A stretch of 64,000 bases of DNA from Spirodela intermedia (lineage: Eukaryota > Streptophyta > Magnoliopsida > Alismatales > Araceae). The notes under the pieces were generated by a model that saw only the letters and a list, made by a program, of their open reading frames with translations, was not told the DNA's origin and searched no databases. A program made the position numbers and the translations under genes. Shown here in pieces: positions 49,901 to 62,430 of the stretch (positions within the stretch are counted from its first letter, which is position 1; every line of letters begins with the position of its first letter). Location: assembly GCA_902729315.2 (NCBI GenBank), contig LR746271.1, positions 1,017,501-1,081,500 on the forward strand, in the 5' to 3' direction.

Positions 49901-50469
49901 TGATTAGGTCATTGATCTCATAAAATCAATTTATATTTCTATGAGAAAATATTGAACTTCGATAGAACCCTTTAAAACTAGATGTAGCCTAATGATAAGA
50001 GAGCCAACGTAAAAATTCTTTGTCTTTGGTGGCAACAAGAGAGAAACTAAAGTAAACTTGTATATATAGAGAGAGAGAGACTACTTTGAATGAATATGTA
50101 CCCATAATAAAAGGCTAACACATGCATTTGTAAATAGAATAAAAAATAAGACAAAAACCATATTCTTGGTGTTCAACTTAGCCTAATCAAATATTTAAAT
50201 TATTGTATTCAATAGTTATAGCAACTGATGCATACTAATTGACTTCAATTGGTGATTGAGATGTGATCGACTATTTTTTTACCTTTTATGAAATAAGAAA
50301 ATCACAAAAAATTTAAAAGTCTATAATTAAGAAGATGTTATGAAAAATAATGATCTTTAACTAGGTGTGGCTTTCAAATAATAAAGAAAATGATATGTTG
50401 TATGTAAGTGAGAAAGATATAGTTGAGCTATAAATTAATTTTTTGTGCATTACAAAGGTGATATTGACG
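46934..50469. other. AT-rich gene-poor region, left part
   Basis: No supported gene. Reading frames are short and composition is strongly AT-rich from about 47.4 kb. Between about 48,950 and 49,510 a possible degenerate tandem repeat is suggested by TATTTGAxCTxxACCC at 49151 and 49333 (182 bp apart) and by ATCTCxA...CAAAxTTxCAA-like words near 48,997, 49,199 and 49,374. A short GA tract lies at 50,068-50,080. Confidence 0.5.
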
Positions 50470-52190
50470 TGACCTAGTCGTTGTATAGTAAATCACGTAA
50501 ATTTAAAATTTATAAAACTAAATAATACTAATTTTTAGATATTTAGAAGTATTTTTAAATATATATATCAATTATAATTCAATAAAACTTTCAAAACTAA
50601 TGGTAATTTTCCATGTCAATCATAAAGATATAATATAATATTGGGTAATTTTTTTATAAATTTTGTATTATAAAATAAAAATAAAATATATTTAAAATTC
50701 ACAAAAAAAAGAAATTAGCGTGCAGACATCAGGATGACATCAATGCTCGACGAACATGAATTTGACAAAAACAGAATTTCGTCCGGTGATTCTTATGTAA
50801 GTGATTATAGACGATTTAATTGATCAAATTAAAATCTGTAAAAATCAGAAGAATCATAATTGAATAAAGTATAACTTGGTAAATTTAAATCACACAACTT
50901 ATCACTAAATGAAGTAAAAATAAAGTTAAAATCAAGAAAATAGAGTTTCAATGTTGCGATGGTGATGCATCGATGATGTATTGAAATCTTGGGTCTTTGA
51001 AAGAATCGTCTTGTAATATCTACAGCTTCAAAGGCTCTTCTTGGATAAAGATAATGTGAGTAATCTCTATATCTTCTTGTGAAGTCTAGAGATCAATGAA
51101 ATGGGTCGTCAAATTGTCTCTGATGACTGTAACCTAGCAGAGTGAAAAATAATGACTTTGCAACTCGCCAGCAACTATCACCCTATGGAGTGGAGCTAGA
51201 TGAAGGTGGGGAGCGTGTTAGGGAGCTTTATCTTCAGGTTCGCACAGTAAGAAGAAGTTCTTCATTGCATCGGGTATGCTCTCAAGAGGTGGTAATTCAT
51301 CTCTTGGTAGATCGTCATTTTTCCGACAATGGCTTATTCATCAATCAATTGGAGATAATTTACTTGATGAATTCACGATCTTTTTATTACAAATTATTAA
51401 GTAGTTTTAGTAACAATGCTCTGTAAATCACATTGACGAAATGTTCACCGATGATCTAGCGATTCTCACGTCTTAATCCTTCATTGGCGATCTACAAGAA
51501 AGTCATAATAATCAAAGAAAAGTACGAGTTTTTACTTTAGAAAGATTTAAACTAGTGCTGGTTGCCCTCCAACATGAGAGAGATTAAAATAAGTACTATA
51601 ATACTCTTATCAAGTGACATCATCATAGTATATCTTTATTATAATGAAGAGATAGTTTAAGTATTAAAATCTTCAAAGCCTTTCAAGGTAAAGTGTGACA
51701 TAAGTTTAATCTCATATCATTTGAGCACCGAAGTTTTGGGTGAATATATAGTGATATCACATCTATAAGTAATGAGTTCCTTTCTCTTACATGTACGACC
51801 ACTCCTTAACCCATAACCAATTGGTCATTAGTGATGTAGAAGGGGAGTGGTGCACATGTGACTCTATCAATCCTAGTCACTTGAGCCCCTACTCGTAGCT
51901 CCCCCTAACTACACTTTAGACTCGCTTATGGGCCTAGTTGGCTAATGGGTCCCTTCTATTTTGCTATAATTTTATTTATATTTCTTTTTCTTTATTTATC
52001 TAAAATTTAAGATTATAAAATTATATATATATTCATAGAAAATTACATAATTAGCCAAAAATTCATATTAATTAATTGAAAACTACTTTTCACACTTTAA
52101 CACAAATATAAGTCTATTTAGTATGAGTTAAGGCTAAAACTATATTATTTACTAAGTATTAACTCATGATAATAAAGACTTATTAGATAT
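50470..52190 (+). repeat. Left arm of a large imperfect inverted repeat
   Basis: This segment matches the reverse complement of 53,020-54,740 along its length, with many indels. Anchors: 50814-50844 against 54324-54354 (31 bp perfect), 51071-51083 against 54118-54130, 51797-51808 against 53398-53408, and 52158-52185 against 53023-53049. All anchor midpoints fall near 52,585-52,603, so the arms are collinear. No coding motif was recognised in the arm. Confidence 0.8.
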
Positions 52191-52299
52191 CAAGATGTAA
52201 AAATGTCAAAATGTGAAAAGCAACTAATGAGTCTACAATATTGAGATTTATCTTCAAATAATTTTCTCACTATAATGTTAAGCTTTAATTCAGTATTCA

Positions 52300-52700
52300 T
52301 AAGAACCACAATAGATTTTGATCCAAAAATATAATATTTTTGAATAATTGTAAGATGATATGTTATTGAAATTATATAATCTATAGTGTATAACCAATAA
52401 TTTTAAGCCTAAGAAATATCTCAATGAGCTAAAATCCATGACATTAAATTCATTGCATAGGCAAAAATTTAATCTCCCAATAATGGAAAGAGAAGATTTT
52501 ATTAAAATGATGCCATCAACATAAACAAGTAGAGCTATTGAGAAGGAATTATGTTGAATAAAAAATAATTATATTTTGGCTGAATAAATCTATATTGAAG
52601 TAATGAAAATGATAACTTATAATATCATTTTATGGAGGCTTGACAAAGGTGATAAATGTATTTATGAAGCTTCTAGCTAAGTTTTAATATTTGTATATTG
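52300..52700 (-). pseudogene. Decayed Copia-type reverse transcriptase fragment
   Basis: On the minus strand, about 52,580-52,440 reads SFSIALLVYVDGIILIKSS. Further on it reads NEFNVMDFSSLRYFLGLKI at about 52,470-52,410, before stops appear. These match the conserved Copia RT segments around the YVDD active site and the EFxMKDLGxLHYFLG block. The catalytic YVDD reads YVDG here, and stops and frame shifts interrupt both sides, so it is inactive. It sits in the loop between the two inverted arms. Confidence 0.7.
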
Positions 52701-53019
52701 GTTTTTTTCTTAATGAAGAAGGTATAAAGACATCTACAAACTCTTTTTAATTAGTCACTATGAAGAAATGTATTATTGATATGTGATTATTCATGATGCT
52801 ATAGGAGTTAATAAGAGTTTTATAGTAATAAATTTTACAATAAGGGAATATATTTTGAGAAAATCAACTCTTTTGTGTTGTGTGTTACTCTTAGTGACCA
52901 AGTTAGCTATTTATTATTTAATAGATCTATTAGAATTATATTTAATTTTTTAAATCTATTGACATCCTCTTATATGCTTTCTCAATAGTAGGTAAATGAT
53001 GGATCATATGCTATTAGTT

Positions 53020-54740
53020 ATTAATAAGTCTTCATTATCATGAGTTAATAATTAATTAAGAAACTATTTTAAATATTAATTCATTATAACTTACCTTATA
53101 TAAATTTTAAATTTTAAAAATTAGTTTTAAATTAGTTATTATGAATTCTAGCTAATTATGTGATTTTATCATAAATTTTATAATTATATTTTTGAGATAA
53201 AATGAAGATAAATAAAATAAAATAAAGTAATTTAGAAAAAGAGGGGACCTACCAAGTAAGTAGTCTATCCTGCAAACAAGTCAAAAACACAATCAGGTAG
53301 AGCCACAAGTAGGGGCTTGAGCTGCTAAAAAATAGTATGTGGGGTATGTGTGTGACATTCCCTTTCCATGTCACCAATTGTCAAGCAAGCATGGGGCAAG
53401 GAGTGGTCATATAGATGTGAGAAGATGGTATTGATAAAAGAAAGTCATATTATTATATATTCATCTCAAATTATCATAAAGAACTAATATAAGACGAAAG
53501 CCACATCGCTGCTCACATGTAGTTTTACATATTTTTATATACTTATAATGCTCTTGGTCTATGAGAAGTAAACACTTCTATGACATCATTAAATAAGGGT
53601 ATGAGTGTAATTGATTATCCTTTTCTTACATAGATAGATAACTAGTAAATATTTAAATCTCACTAGAGTCAAAACTTCTATTTTTATCTAATTAAATCAT
53701 AATTTTCTTATAGAGCACTGATCAATGAATAAGTCACAAGAATCATTCAATCATTAACAAAAATATCATCAACATGATTCATAGAGTTTCATTATCAATT
53801 GTTGAATGATTTTAGATTAAAACATTATGAATCTATTAAATTAATCATCTATGATTGATCAATGAATTAATTGTTGTTGAGAATAAGATGATCTACTAGA
53901 GGACTAGTTGGCACCTCTTTAGAGCATACTATATGAAATGAAGAGCTCTTCTTATTGTGTAGGCATGAGGATGAAGGTACTTAAGATATATTCCGCTCCA
54001 TCTAATTCATCTCCATTATATGATAGCCACCAAAGATCCAAAAGTTTTTATTTTTTTGTTTCATTGGATGGCATATGCTAAAGATGATTTGTTGACCAAC
54101 ATCATTGATTTTTAGATTTCACAAGAAGATCTAATTTTGTAATTGAGGCCTTATTTAAAGAGTATTTGAGGCCATGTATATAGCACAATAATTCTCTTAA
54201 AACACAGAATTCTAGTGATTGTTGTCGTAAAGTCAGAACTTTACCTTTCATGTTTTAACTTAGTGAAATTTTGTATGATTTTTAGTTTTGAAAACCTTTT
54301 TCATTCAATTGTGAATCTTTTAGTTTTTACAGATTTTAATTTGATCAATTAAATGATTTATAATCATTTATGAAATAATCACTTGACATAATTCTATTTC
54401 TACCCAATTCAACATTTGTCGAACGCTAATATCACCTTTACATCTTCACTTGAATTCTCCTTTTTCATATATTTTTAAATATATTTTATTTTCATTATTG
54501 TATCTAAAAATTATAAAAAATCGTATTCATTGATAAAAATTATGAAATAGTATCATATATTATCTTACATCCTTGTGATCAATTTGGAAATTTAATAATA
54601 TTTTTAGAACCTTTTATCAAGTTATAATTTATTTATTTATTCTGAAATATTCTAAAAAACTAAAAATAATATTTTTCTAGTTTTCTAATTTTTAAAATTT
54701 TTGATTTATTATTTAATGATTAGATAACTTCACCTATCAT
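53020..54740 (-). repeat. Right arm of the large imperfect inverted repeat
   Basis: Reverse-complement partner of 50,470-52,190; see the anchors given there. Outer and inner ends are estimates from where similarity fades. AT-rich, with no coding motif recognised. Confidence 0.8.
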
Positions 54741-57532
54741 AAAATTTAATTCAATATATATTACCTCTTACCATTGAGGTCATTTGATAACTTCATGATA
54801 AAAGTGTGGTTCATAGTTGACATATACTTCTGAAATGAATTATTTATAAAGGGTGAAAGGGAATCATAAGATAAGTAATTAAACAAAGGGTAAGAATGTT
54901 TTGTATTATTGAACAATGTGTGAGATAAGGTATTGTAATGGAAATCATGAAGGTATGATAAGGTTTTGTCAAGTAAGTTAGATGTGGCAACAATGCATTT
55001 CCAAGTATATTATTAAGTACTTTAGTAATTGAATTAATTTTATTATGTAGAAGGACTAGATTTGAAAATAAATCTAATAAATGAAAATTAATTTTTCATA
55101 AAATATAAATATTTATTTCATCTAAAGATTATGAAGTTTTCAAACTTCCATACTTGATGGATAGCTGATGAATATGCATTTTCTTACATGTGAATGAAAT
55201 TTCAGTATATTACCTAATAAGATTAAGGTAAAGGCTAAGCAATTGAATACTAGAAACATAGAGTAATCTATAGGTTTCTAAACAAATAGTTAGTATAGAG
55301 TTCTATTGTGGATGATTGGAGTTGGAAGTTGATTAATGTTGAATATGACAATAAAAACACAACTAGATCAAAATTATATCAGAATATTATCCTAAAAATA
55401 TAAATTTAAGTCATATTTAATTGGTGTTTATGTTTACATTCAATTATAGAATTTTGTTGATAATGGTCTACACAAAAATTGATGTACCACAATGTTTTTG
55501 AAGAGTTAATTGCACCAAAACTCCAAAGTATTGTTAAATATGAAGATTTTGATATTATGAGTATTAATTCTTGAGTTTTAGTTCTTAATTTATTTTAGAT
55601 GATAGAGATAGTGTGGTCAACTGATAACTCTCATTAATTACATGATAAAATGCTTAATATTTCATAATTTATTATTTAATTTTACATACATATTTATAAA
55701 TTACTTGAATCTAGAAAATATAATATCAAAATTTATCTATATGATTATATCGAAATTAAAATTACATGAAATTTATCATGTTAATTTCTATAATTTTTTA
55801 GAAATTATTTAAAATATTATCAAAATGCTTATATGTTGATACATTAATTTTTGAAAAAAATCTTAATTTTTTCTGAATTTTAGTAAAATTTCTTGAGCTT
55901 ATTATGATAAATAATAGTATAATAATAAATTAAAATTTGAGAGTAATTTGATTTTTTAGGTTTTTCCCATCAATGATAGACGTAATGAATACAACGAGAA
56001 GTATGGTAGATGATTCAATGAAATTGACTAAATTAATGCAATGAAGATGGAAAAACACTAGGGGGAGGAAGAATGGGGCATCTTCAATCAATTTATCACT
56101 CTCCACAACTACTTTCTCTCTCCTCTAGTAGCAACGAATGTCAAATTCACCAAAATCATCCATCCAATACAAGCGATGTATTTCATCTCAATTCTCCTTG
56201 ATTCAGCCACTACAAAAGCTGAACTTTACCCACTAACTCATCTCATTCTTCACTTGATACAAACAACAAAGTATTTCTTCTGAGGGTCCTTCTCCAGACG
56301 CTAGGGCATGCTTGGAGTCAAACCACCACTATCAATTGGTTCTACTGACAGCTATTAGGATGGTCATTCATCAACTAAATATCATGTAGGAATCCATTCG
56401 GTGCACTACGCTTGCACAAATCAATCAAATACGAGTAAAAATTTGATTGTCAACCATTCCACCCATTCTTTTGTAAAACTTGAATCTTTGCATGATTTTA
56501 CTTTCTTTTTAGTTTATAAAAGTTATATTTAGTTCTATGTTGTTTTAAGAATCATTTCTCTTTTGAAATCAAAGTTTGTTTGAAGTATTTTGCCTTTGAT
56601 TTTGAGAAATATGAGTCAACATATTTTTAATGACTCAAATTTGGGGGTGTTCTTCACAAGCTGACTTTGGCTGATGTCATAATCCCTAATTTCTGATTTT
56701 AAAATTATTTTTATTTTTGTAATTAAAAATTCTAAAAAATTAATCTATCAATTGGAAATTATAAATAGAACTAATTAATTTTTTATGTTCCTTGTGTTCG
56801 ACCAGAAAAACCTCTAAAAAAATTTAATTATTCTAAATTGACTTATTTTTTAGTATTTATAAAACTATAAATTTATTGAATTTTCTTTACAATGGCATAA
56901 AAGATTCAATCAAATTTTGATATTTAGTTCTTAATTATTATAGACGACAGAGACAATGATGTTGACCTTTCTTCTTGATAGTTCTTTTCAACGAGAGGTA
57001 CAATACTTTTTGATGATACTCTAATAATTTAAGCTTACCACACTTGTCTCCAATTATGTAAAACATACCAACATTAGGCAATATTTATTTTTCATATTTT
57101 CATAAATTATTTATATTTTAAGGTTTAATTTATGTCCATCTTTATATATTTTATGGTATAAATTTCTAGAATTGATTTAAAACTTGATGAATGATCCTTG
57201 TTTCTCTTCTAAATCTTCTGAAACTCATCTAAGATCAATTTAAAATCATGTTGAACTTATTTTCTTTAAATTATTATAATTAAATCTTAAAGAATTTATG
57301 TTCTCAAATTTTTATAAATAACAATTATTCATCTGATTTCAAACACGAGATTAGTGGGATTAAGATTGATTAATGAGAATTTAAGTTTAAAAATGAGGTA
57401 AAAATATCCACGCCTAATCTCATGTCATGTATGTATCTCATGTCATGTGTGATTTCTTGAACATATTCATCTAAGAAATATGGTCAAAACTGAATTATGA
57501 GTGAATTCAAAATCAACATAAAATAGGTTTAC

Positions 57533-57534
<2 letters not shown>

Positions 57535-57586
<52 letters not shown>
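57535..57586. repeat. (CT)n microsatellite
   Basis: About 25 CT units, followed to about 57,790 by imperfect CTCTTT-rich DNA. One of the few CT/GA tracts in the gene-poor half. Confidence 0.9.
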
Positions 57587-57588
<2 letters not shown>

Positions 57589-58315
57589 TATTCCTTTAAA
57601 TTTTCTCTCTCCTTCTTGCCTTCTTATGATATCCCTCTCTCTTTCACTTGAGATATCTTGAAATCCATCTCTCTTGAGTTCCCTCTCTCTATCTCTTTCT
57701 CCTTCTCTAAAAATCATCCTTCTCTCCATACATAATCTTCTTTTTTCTTCCGTCTCACCTCCACCATCTCCTATCTATTCTCTTTCATCTCTTTCATATA
57801 AATTTATATATATCATTAATATCTTTAATACTTGATATCTTATTCCTTTCCATTAAATATTGATGAAAACATAAAAATCACTATTATATAAACTAAGTTA
57901 ATTTTTCATGATATATTAATATTTATGTTTAACCTAAGACTTACACCTACATAAAAATCTCTTCATTAGATCTTTTTTATTTAAATAATAATAATGAATA
58001 ATTTCTTGTTGTCCTTTCATTTTCTCATCCTTTAAAATTAAAATGTTATTATATCTAGGAAAAAAATATTTTACTCATATATTCTTCAATAGTACAGTAG
58101 CAATGAAATTATGTCATTTTAATAGTAATTAAAGAGTATTAAATTGGTAACTTTAGTTCTAATGTTGCAATGAAACAATTGAATCTCAAATAATTCATGT
58201 TCCCAAATTTCTATAAATCAAAATTGTTATTATTGTGTGCAGTTTAAGAGTGGTATGAGATTCTTTTACATGTGAGTGTCATAATGTAAGTTCTATATAA
58301 TAAGATATTGTGATT

Positions 58316-58510
58316 TGTATATTATGGTATTATATAGCATAATTCGCATGCCACTCTTGAACTATGGTATCACATGACATAATTCACATGCCACTCTTGA
58401 ACTACAATATCACACGACATAATTTGCATGTCACTCTTGAACTATGGTATCACACAACATAATTTACATGCCACTTTTGTACTATGGTATTACACACCAT
58501 ATTATGGTTG
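58316..58510. repeat. 40-bp minisatellite, about 4.5 copies
   Basis: The unit begins xxCATGCCACTCTTGAACTA and continues with TGGTATCACAxxxCATAATT. Copies start at 58345, 58385, 58425 and 58465, exactly 40 bp apart. A partial copy precedes and the last copy decays towards 58,510. Copies differ at a few positions each. Confidence 0.92.
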
Positions 58511-59169
58511 ATATTCTATGGCTCATATACTTTAAATATTATATTTGATATATTGAGTTATTGATCTATAGCTCTTCAAGAAATGAAATCAACCCTCTCA
58601 ATATATAAACTATTCTTTAAGAGAACCAACAATTTTATCTTATTAAAGCTTCAAGAATAGCAATAATAATAAGTACTACAGATAATAATCATGTAGTATG
58701 TGGCTTATGTCATATCCCAAGATTTATCTTTAGAGTGAGCAATATCACATACATTTAGATGTAGATTACATGCCCAAGATGAAATTATAGAAACCAGAGT
58801 TCTCAACACAGTCATTATGGGATAGACAATCTAATAAGAAATATCTACTTTGGATGAAGGATTGGTAGTCACTTGAGCATGATAAGTGGTGGTTATCTTT
58901 ACCACTAAATGTCGTCTTTTTGTCCTCTTAAACTTCTCTAATTTCTCCTATGAGTATATTGTGGATTCTTGTGTCCACAATGACTGCATATTTACATTTT
59001 GCCATGTTTGTATATCCTTTTTATACATTAAATAAAATTCTCAATAATGAAGAAAACTCTCCAACACTAATAGTAGTTTATACATTACATTATATTTATT
59101 CAGTACCTTGTTAAAAGGAACAAATAGGAAAGTAATCAATCCATGGTCAAATTTTGGCATTGCAATGCT

Positions 59170-59495
59170 TCAAATTAATGAAAAATAACAAAAAAATAAT
59201 AAAAGCTTAATTATGTTTTCATGATTTATGTACATCCTTTAGTGCCTATATATTGCATAAATGATGGTAATACAAACCATTCAATTACTATTTGAGAGCA
59301 TCCTATTGACTGAATTATCTTAATCTCCTAACTTAATTAAAAATAACAAAAACATTGTAAATCTTACTTTTGTATTCATATTTTAAGTACATTCTTTACT
59401 TGCCTATATCATGACAGGAAGAGTATAGTAATTCAAGCCATCCAACTACTATTTGAGAGCATATGGTTAATAATTAGCCTAATCTCCTACCCCAA
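59170..59495. repeat. ~161-bp tandem duplication
   Basis: Two adjacent diverged copies. ACTATTTGAGAGCAT occurs at 59287 and 59448 (161 bp apart). Both copies also share AAAAATAACAAAAA, TTTAxGTACATxCTTTA, TGCCTATAT and TAATCTCCTAxC in the same order. Confidence 0.8.
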
Positions 59496-60775
59496 GTCAT
59501 AACCATCAATAGTCAATTGATCAACTCATCTTATGCCAAGAATAGTAGGTAGATATCTCAATCAATATGGAGTAATCATGCAACATTATTAATAGAGATT
59601 TGAAAGCTATAACATTGTTTGCTATCTCAACTTCTTTTAGTGACATAATGTAAAGACAGCCGTGGTATGCCCCTTGGAGAGCATGGACTCCTTTTACTGA
59701 TGTCATGGAGAAACCCTTGGGGAGAGAGAGATGTGGTGACCCCCTCTATTAGTTAACCTGGTGGCAAAGGTTATAAATGAATACTAACCTAGATTCAAGG
59801 TGTGTGAGGAGAAATATGAGATAAAAAAGGAACAACTGAGGAAAAGTCAACCATGAGCGAGTAGTCATGGTTAGAAATTGTCTCATTACTCACCTAAAAA
59901 AATGGTCAGCTAAGTTACTCTTTAAGGTGTGCATGCTTAACGAATGCTTTGACCACAGATGACCATATACTATTTAACCACATGACCCTGAAATTATAAT
60001 GAGATATTCTTGAAATCTTATTGCTTTTTACTTCAATAGGATTTTATCAACTCACTGAATCTGATATTTCGGTCCCAAAAGTATTAGAGAAACAAGAATC
60101 CATCCCCCCTTTGGAATAAGCTGCTGAGATATTCCACGTCTATTAGGAAATCGACTAGACTTTGTTCATGGATACGATGATGGTTAATGGAGTTTGGCAG
60201 GTGCAGGTCAGAAGGAAGCTAGAGGCATTAGTTTTAGATTTTCCATCCATGTCAGCGTGGAAGATGGCATCGACTGAAGAAGACCCGATCTGGGATCTTG
60301 ACCTTGCTTGTTTCAGCATGAGGCTTTAGATAAGGCAAAGTTGGTCAGTATGAACAGCGAAATCCAGTCATACTTTCGAGGAACTCGGATGAAAGACTTT
60401 CTGCATTAGAAATAATCCTTGTTGGTTACACGTTAGGTGAGCCCACCGTTTACGCTTGCCGTACAGATATTTCTCTCATCGGACCCATTCTCTTGGTAAG
60501 ATCCGAGTTGATCCAACCCTTAATTTGGGTTTCTAGTTATCCAGATCACACATTGAAGATGAGACCGTTTCTGTGATTCAAGTCTTCCCTCTGCCTTCAG
60601 GGCCGCGTCACCTGACGATGAGAAAGGACAGGCCCCGCCGGCGCGGCTGCTCCGGCAGGTTCTCCATGCTCCCCCCAAGAGTGCGCACAGCTCTACGACT
60701 TGAGGGAGCGACACCACCGTGACCCTTTCTCAGAGCTTGGATGTATTTCCGGCATGGAGAATCCCCCGGAGTGCC

Positions 60776-62356
60776 TTATCTTGAGGAGGCCGCCTCCCGC
60801 CGGCGGGTGACGCGAACGGGCAGGCCTCCGCTGACGGTGGCGGTGAGGCCGGGGGCGAACTTGAGCGGAAGGCGGGAGTGGTGGGTCCTAACCTGAAACT
60901 CCCTTACGATGGACACGGCGACGCACATTACCTCCATCACGGCCATCTCCTTGCCGAGGCAGACCCTCGAGCCGCCCTGGAACACGGCGTACTTGAAGGG
61001 GCTCTCCGGCACGAAGGTTCCCTTATCCGAGAGCCAGCGGCCGGGCCTGAACTTGAGGCAATCGCTCCCCCAGGCCTCCTCCATCCTTCCCATGGCGTAG
61101 GGATGGTAGGTGACCCTGGTGCCCTTCCCCACGAAGGTCCCGTCTGGGAGGAGGTCGTCCTCGACGGCGAACTTGGAGTCGAACTGCACTGGCGGGTAGA
61201 GCCTCATGGACTCGTAGATGGAGGCGTGGGTGTAATGCATCTCCCGGAGCTGGTCCCAAGAGGGGATGGCGCCGGCGCCGGCGCCCATGACGCGGGCAGC
61301 CTCCTCCAGGATGGCCTCCTCCACCTCCGGGTGGTCGGAGAGGAGGTAGAAGAAGGAGGTGAGGGCGGAGGCCACCGTATCCCGGCCGGCCAGCAGGAAG
61401 CTGACGACGATGTCGCGCAGGTACTTGTCGTCGTGGATGGAGCCCATGAATCTGGAGAGCAGGTCCTGGCCGGTGGCGGAAGAGGCGAGGGAGGAGGGGG
61501 AAGAAGAAGATGCAGAGGCAGAGGCAGAGGCAGAGGCAGAAGAACCCAGCTTAAGATTACTTCTCCGCCGGATGACCTCTTCGGCGAGGACGTTGATCAG
61601 CCGGATGGATTTCCTCAGCTCCCTCTCGGACCCGACGTTCAGCAGCCGCTTGACCTTCCACACGAGGGGCGAAGTGGCGGCGGCGCGGCTGGCGGAGAGC
61701 CTGGTGGCGGTGTCGAAGGCGGCGGCGAACTCGGAGATGGGGAGAGAGAGCTCGAGGCATCCCGGGTCCACCCCGAAGGAGATCCGGCAGATGCTGTCAA
61801 AGGAGAAGCGGCGGAAAACGTCCTGCATGTCGACGGTGGAGACGGAGGCCAGCAGCGGCAGCAGCCGGTCGCGGACCTCGCTGGAGACGATCTGCAGGGC
61901 GAAGGTGCGGACACAGACGCTCCCCAATTCGAGGCTCGCCATCTTCCTCTGGAACCTCCAGTCCTCGCCGTCCACGTTGAAGATGCCCTTCCCCAGCAGA
62001 TCCCCAAGGATGGAGGAGAAGGCCCTCCCCTTGGGATAGTTGTCGAATCGGGTCTTCAGCATATGCTCCACATTCGCCGGATTCGCCGTGATCACGTTCC
62101 CCAGAACGTGAACGTGGATGGTTCCCGTCGGCGATCGCCGGAGAAGCTCCGTGTACCAGTCGCAGAGGTTGGGGAACTCCGCCGCCCACCCGCCGGTGGC
62201 GTAAGTGCGGCACACGTCGCAGTCACACCACGGCCGCGACCGCAGCAGCTTCAGCAGCAGGGAGAGGCCCACGAAAGAGGCCGAGAACGAGAAGAAGAAG
62301 ACGGCCACGAATACCTGCAACCTCACCGCCACCGCCGTCGCTTCCTCCATCGCCAT
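60776..62356 (-). CDS. CYP94C: Cytochrome P450, CYP94C type (jasmonate catabolism)
   Basis: A single exon of 526 residues. An N-terminal membrane anchor (about 11-38) is followed by the CYP94C-like TIHVHVLGNVITANPANVEH, FDNYPKGRAFSSILGDLLG and GIFNVDGEDWRFQRKMASLE. The I-helix oxygen-activation motif AGRDT is at 323-327, ExxR (ESMR) at 382-385, and the heme loop FQGGSRVCLG at 459-468 with ligand C466. Similarity to Arabidopsis CYP94C1 as I recall it is strong throughout. CYP94C1 oxidises 12-hydroxy-jasmonoyl-isoleucine to the 12-carboxy form, which switches off the hormone signal; it acts on the ER membrane. CYP94A/B relatives are omega-hydroxylases, so the substrate here is inferred. A Ser-Ala tract (272-294) from a hexanucleotide repeat interrupts a variable region. 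No intron. Confidence 0.95.
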   Translation of the reverse strand: MAMEEATAVAVRLQVFVAVFFFSFSASFVGLSLLLKLLRSRPWCDCDVCRTYATGGWAAEFPNLCDWYTELLRRSPTGTIHVHVLGNVITANPANVEHMLKTRFDNYPKGRAFSSILGDLLGKGIFNVDGEDWRFQRKMASLELGSVCVRTFALQIVSSEVRDRLLPLLASVSTVDMQDVFRRFSFDSICRISFGVDPGCLELSLPISEFAAAFDTATRLSASRAAATSPLVWKVKRLLNVGSERELRKSIRLINVLAEEVIRRRSNLKLGSSASASASASASSSSPSSLASSATGQDLLSRFMGSIHDDKYLRDIVVSFLLAGRDTVASALTSFFYLLSDHPEVEEAILEEAARVMGAGAGAIPSWDQLREMHYTHASIYESMRLYPPVQFDSKFAVEDDLLPDGTFVGKGTRVTYHPYAMGRMEEAWGSDCLKFRPGRWLSDKGTFVPESPFKYAVFQGGSRVCLGKEMAVMEVMCVAVSIVREFQVRTHHSRLPLKFAPGLTATVSGGLPVRVTRRREAASSR

Positions 62357-62421
62357 CGCTCTCGCCGCTGGTGCTTGAAGATTGGAGCTAGGATTGGGAA
62401 GGGAGAAGGGGCGGGTGGTTC

Positions 62422-62430
62422 CTATTTATA
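62422..62430 (-). promoter_or_regulatory. TATA box of the CYP94C gene
   Basis: The minus strand reads TATAAATAG, about 66 bp upstream of the P450 start codon, predicting a short 5' UTR of roughly 35-40 bases. Confidence 0.65.

Larger units (their letters stand above)
54741..60775. other. AT-rich gene-poor region, right part
   Basis: No supported gene in 6 kb. Contents: a possible LTR-retrotransposon polypurine tract (AATTTGGGGGTGTT) near 56,638; a weak third copy of the inverted-arm outer sequence at about 56,670-57,000; (CT)n at 57,535-57,586 followed by a pyrimidine-rich stretch; a 40-bp minisatellite; and a ~161-bp tandem duplication. The last ~500 bp before 60,775 are the probable 3' region of the P450 gene. 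Confidence 0.5.

Noticed and set aside
51142-51426. A 94-codon plus-strand frame
   Set aside because: It lies inside the left arm of the inverted repeat, the right arm does not keep it open, and no motif is recognised.
57529-57729. A minus-strand Arg/Glu-rich frame
   Set aside because: A translation of the (CT)n tract and its decayed flank.
58345-58510. A CRISPR-like array
   Set aside because: The 40-bp units are directly adjacent with no unique spacers, and the context is a plant nuclear genome. It is a minisatellite.
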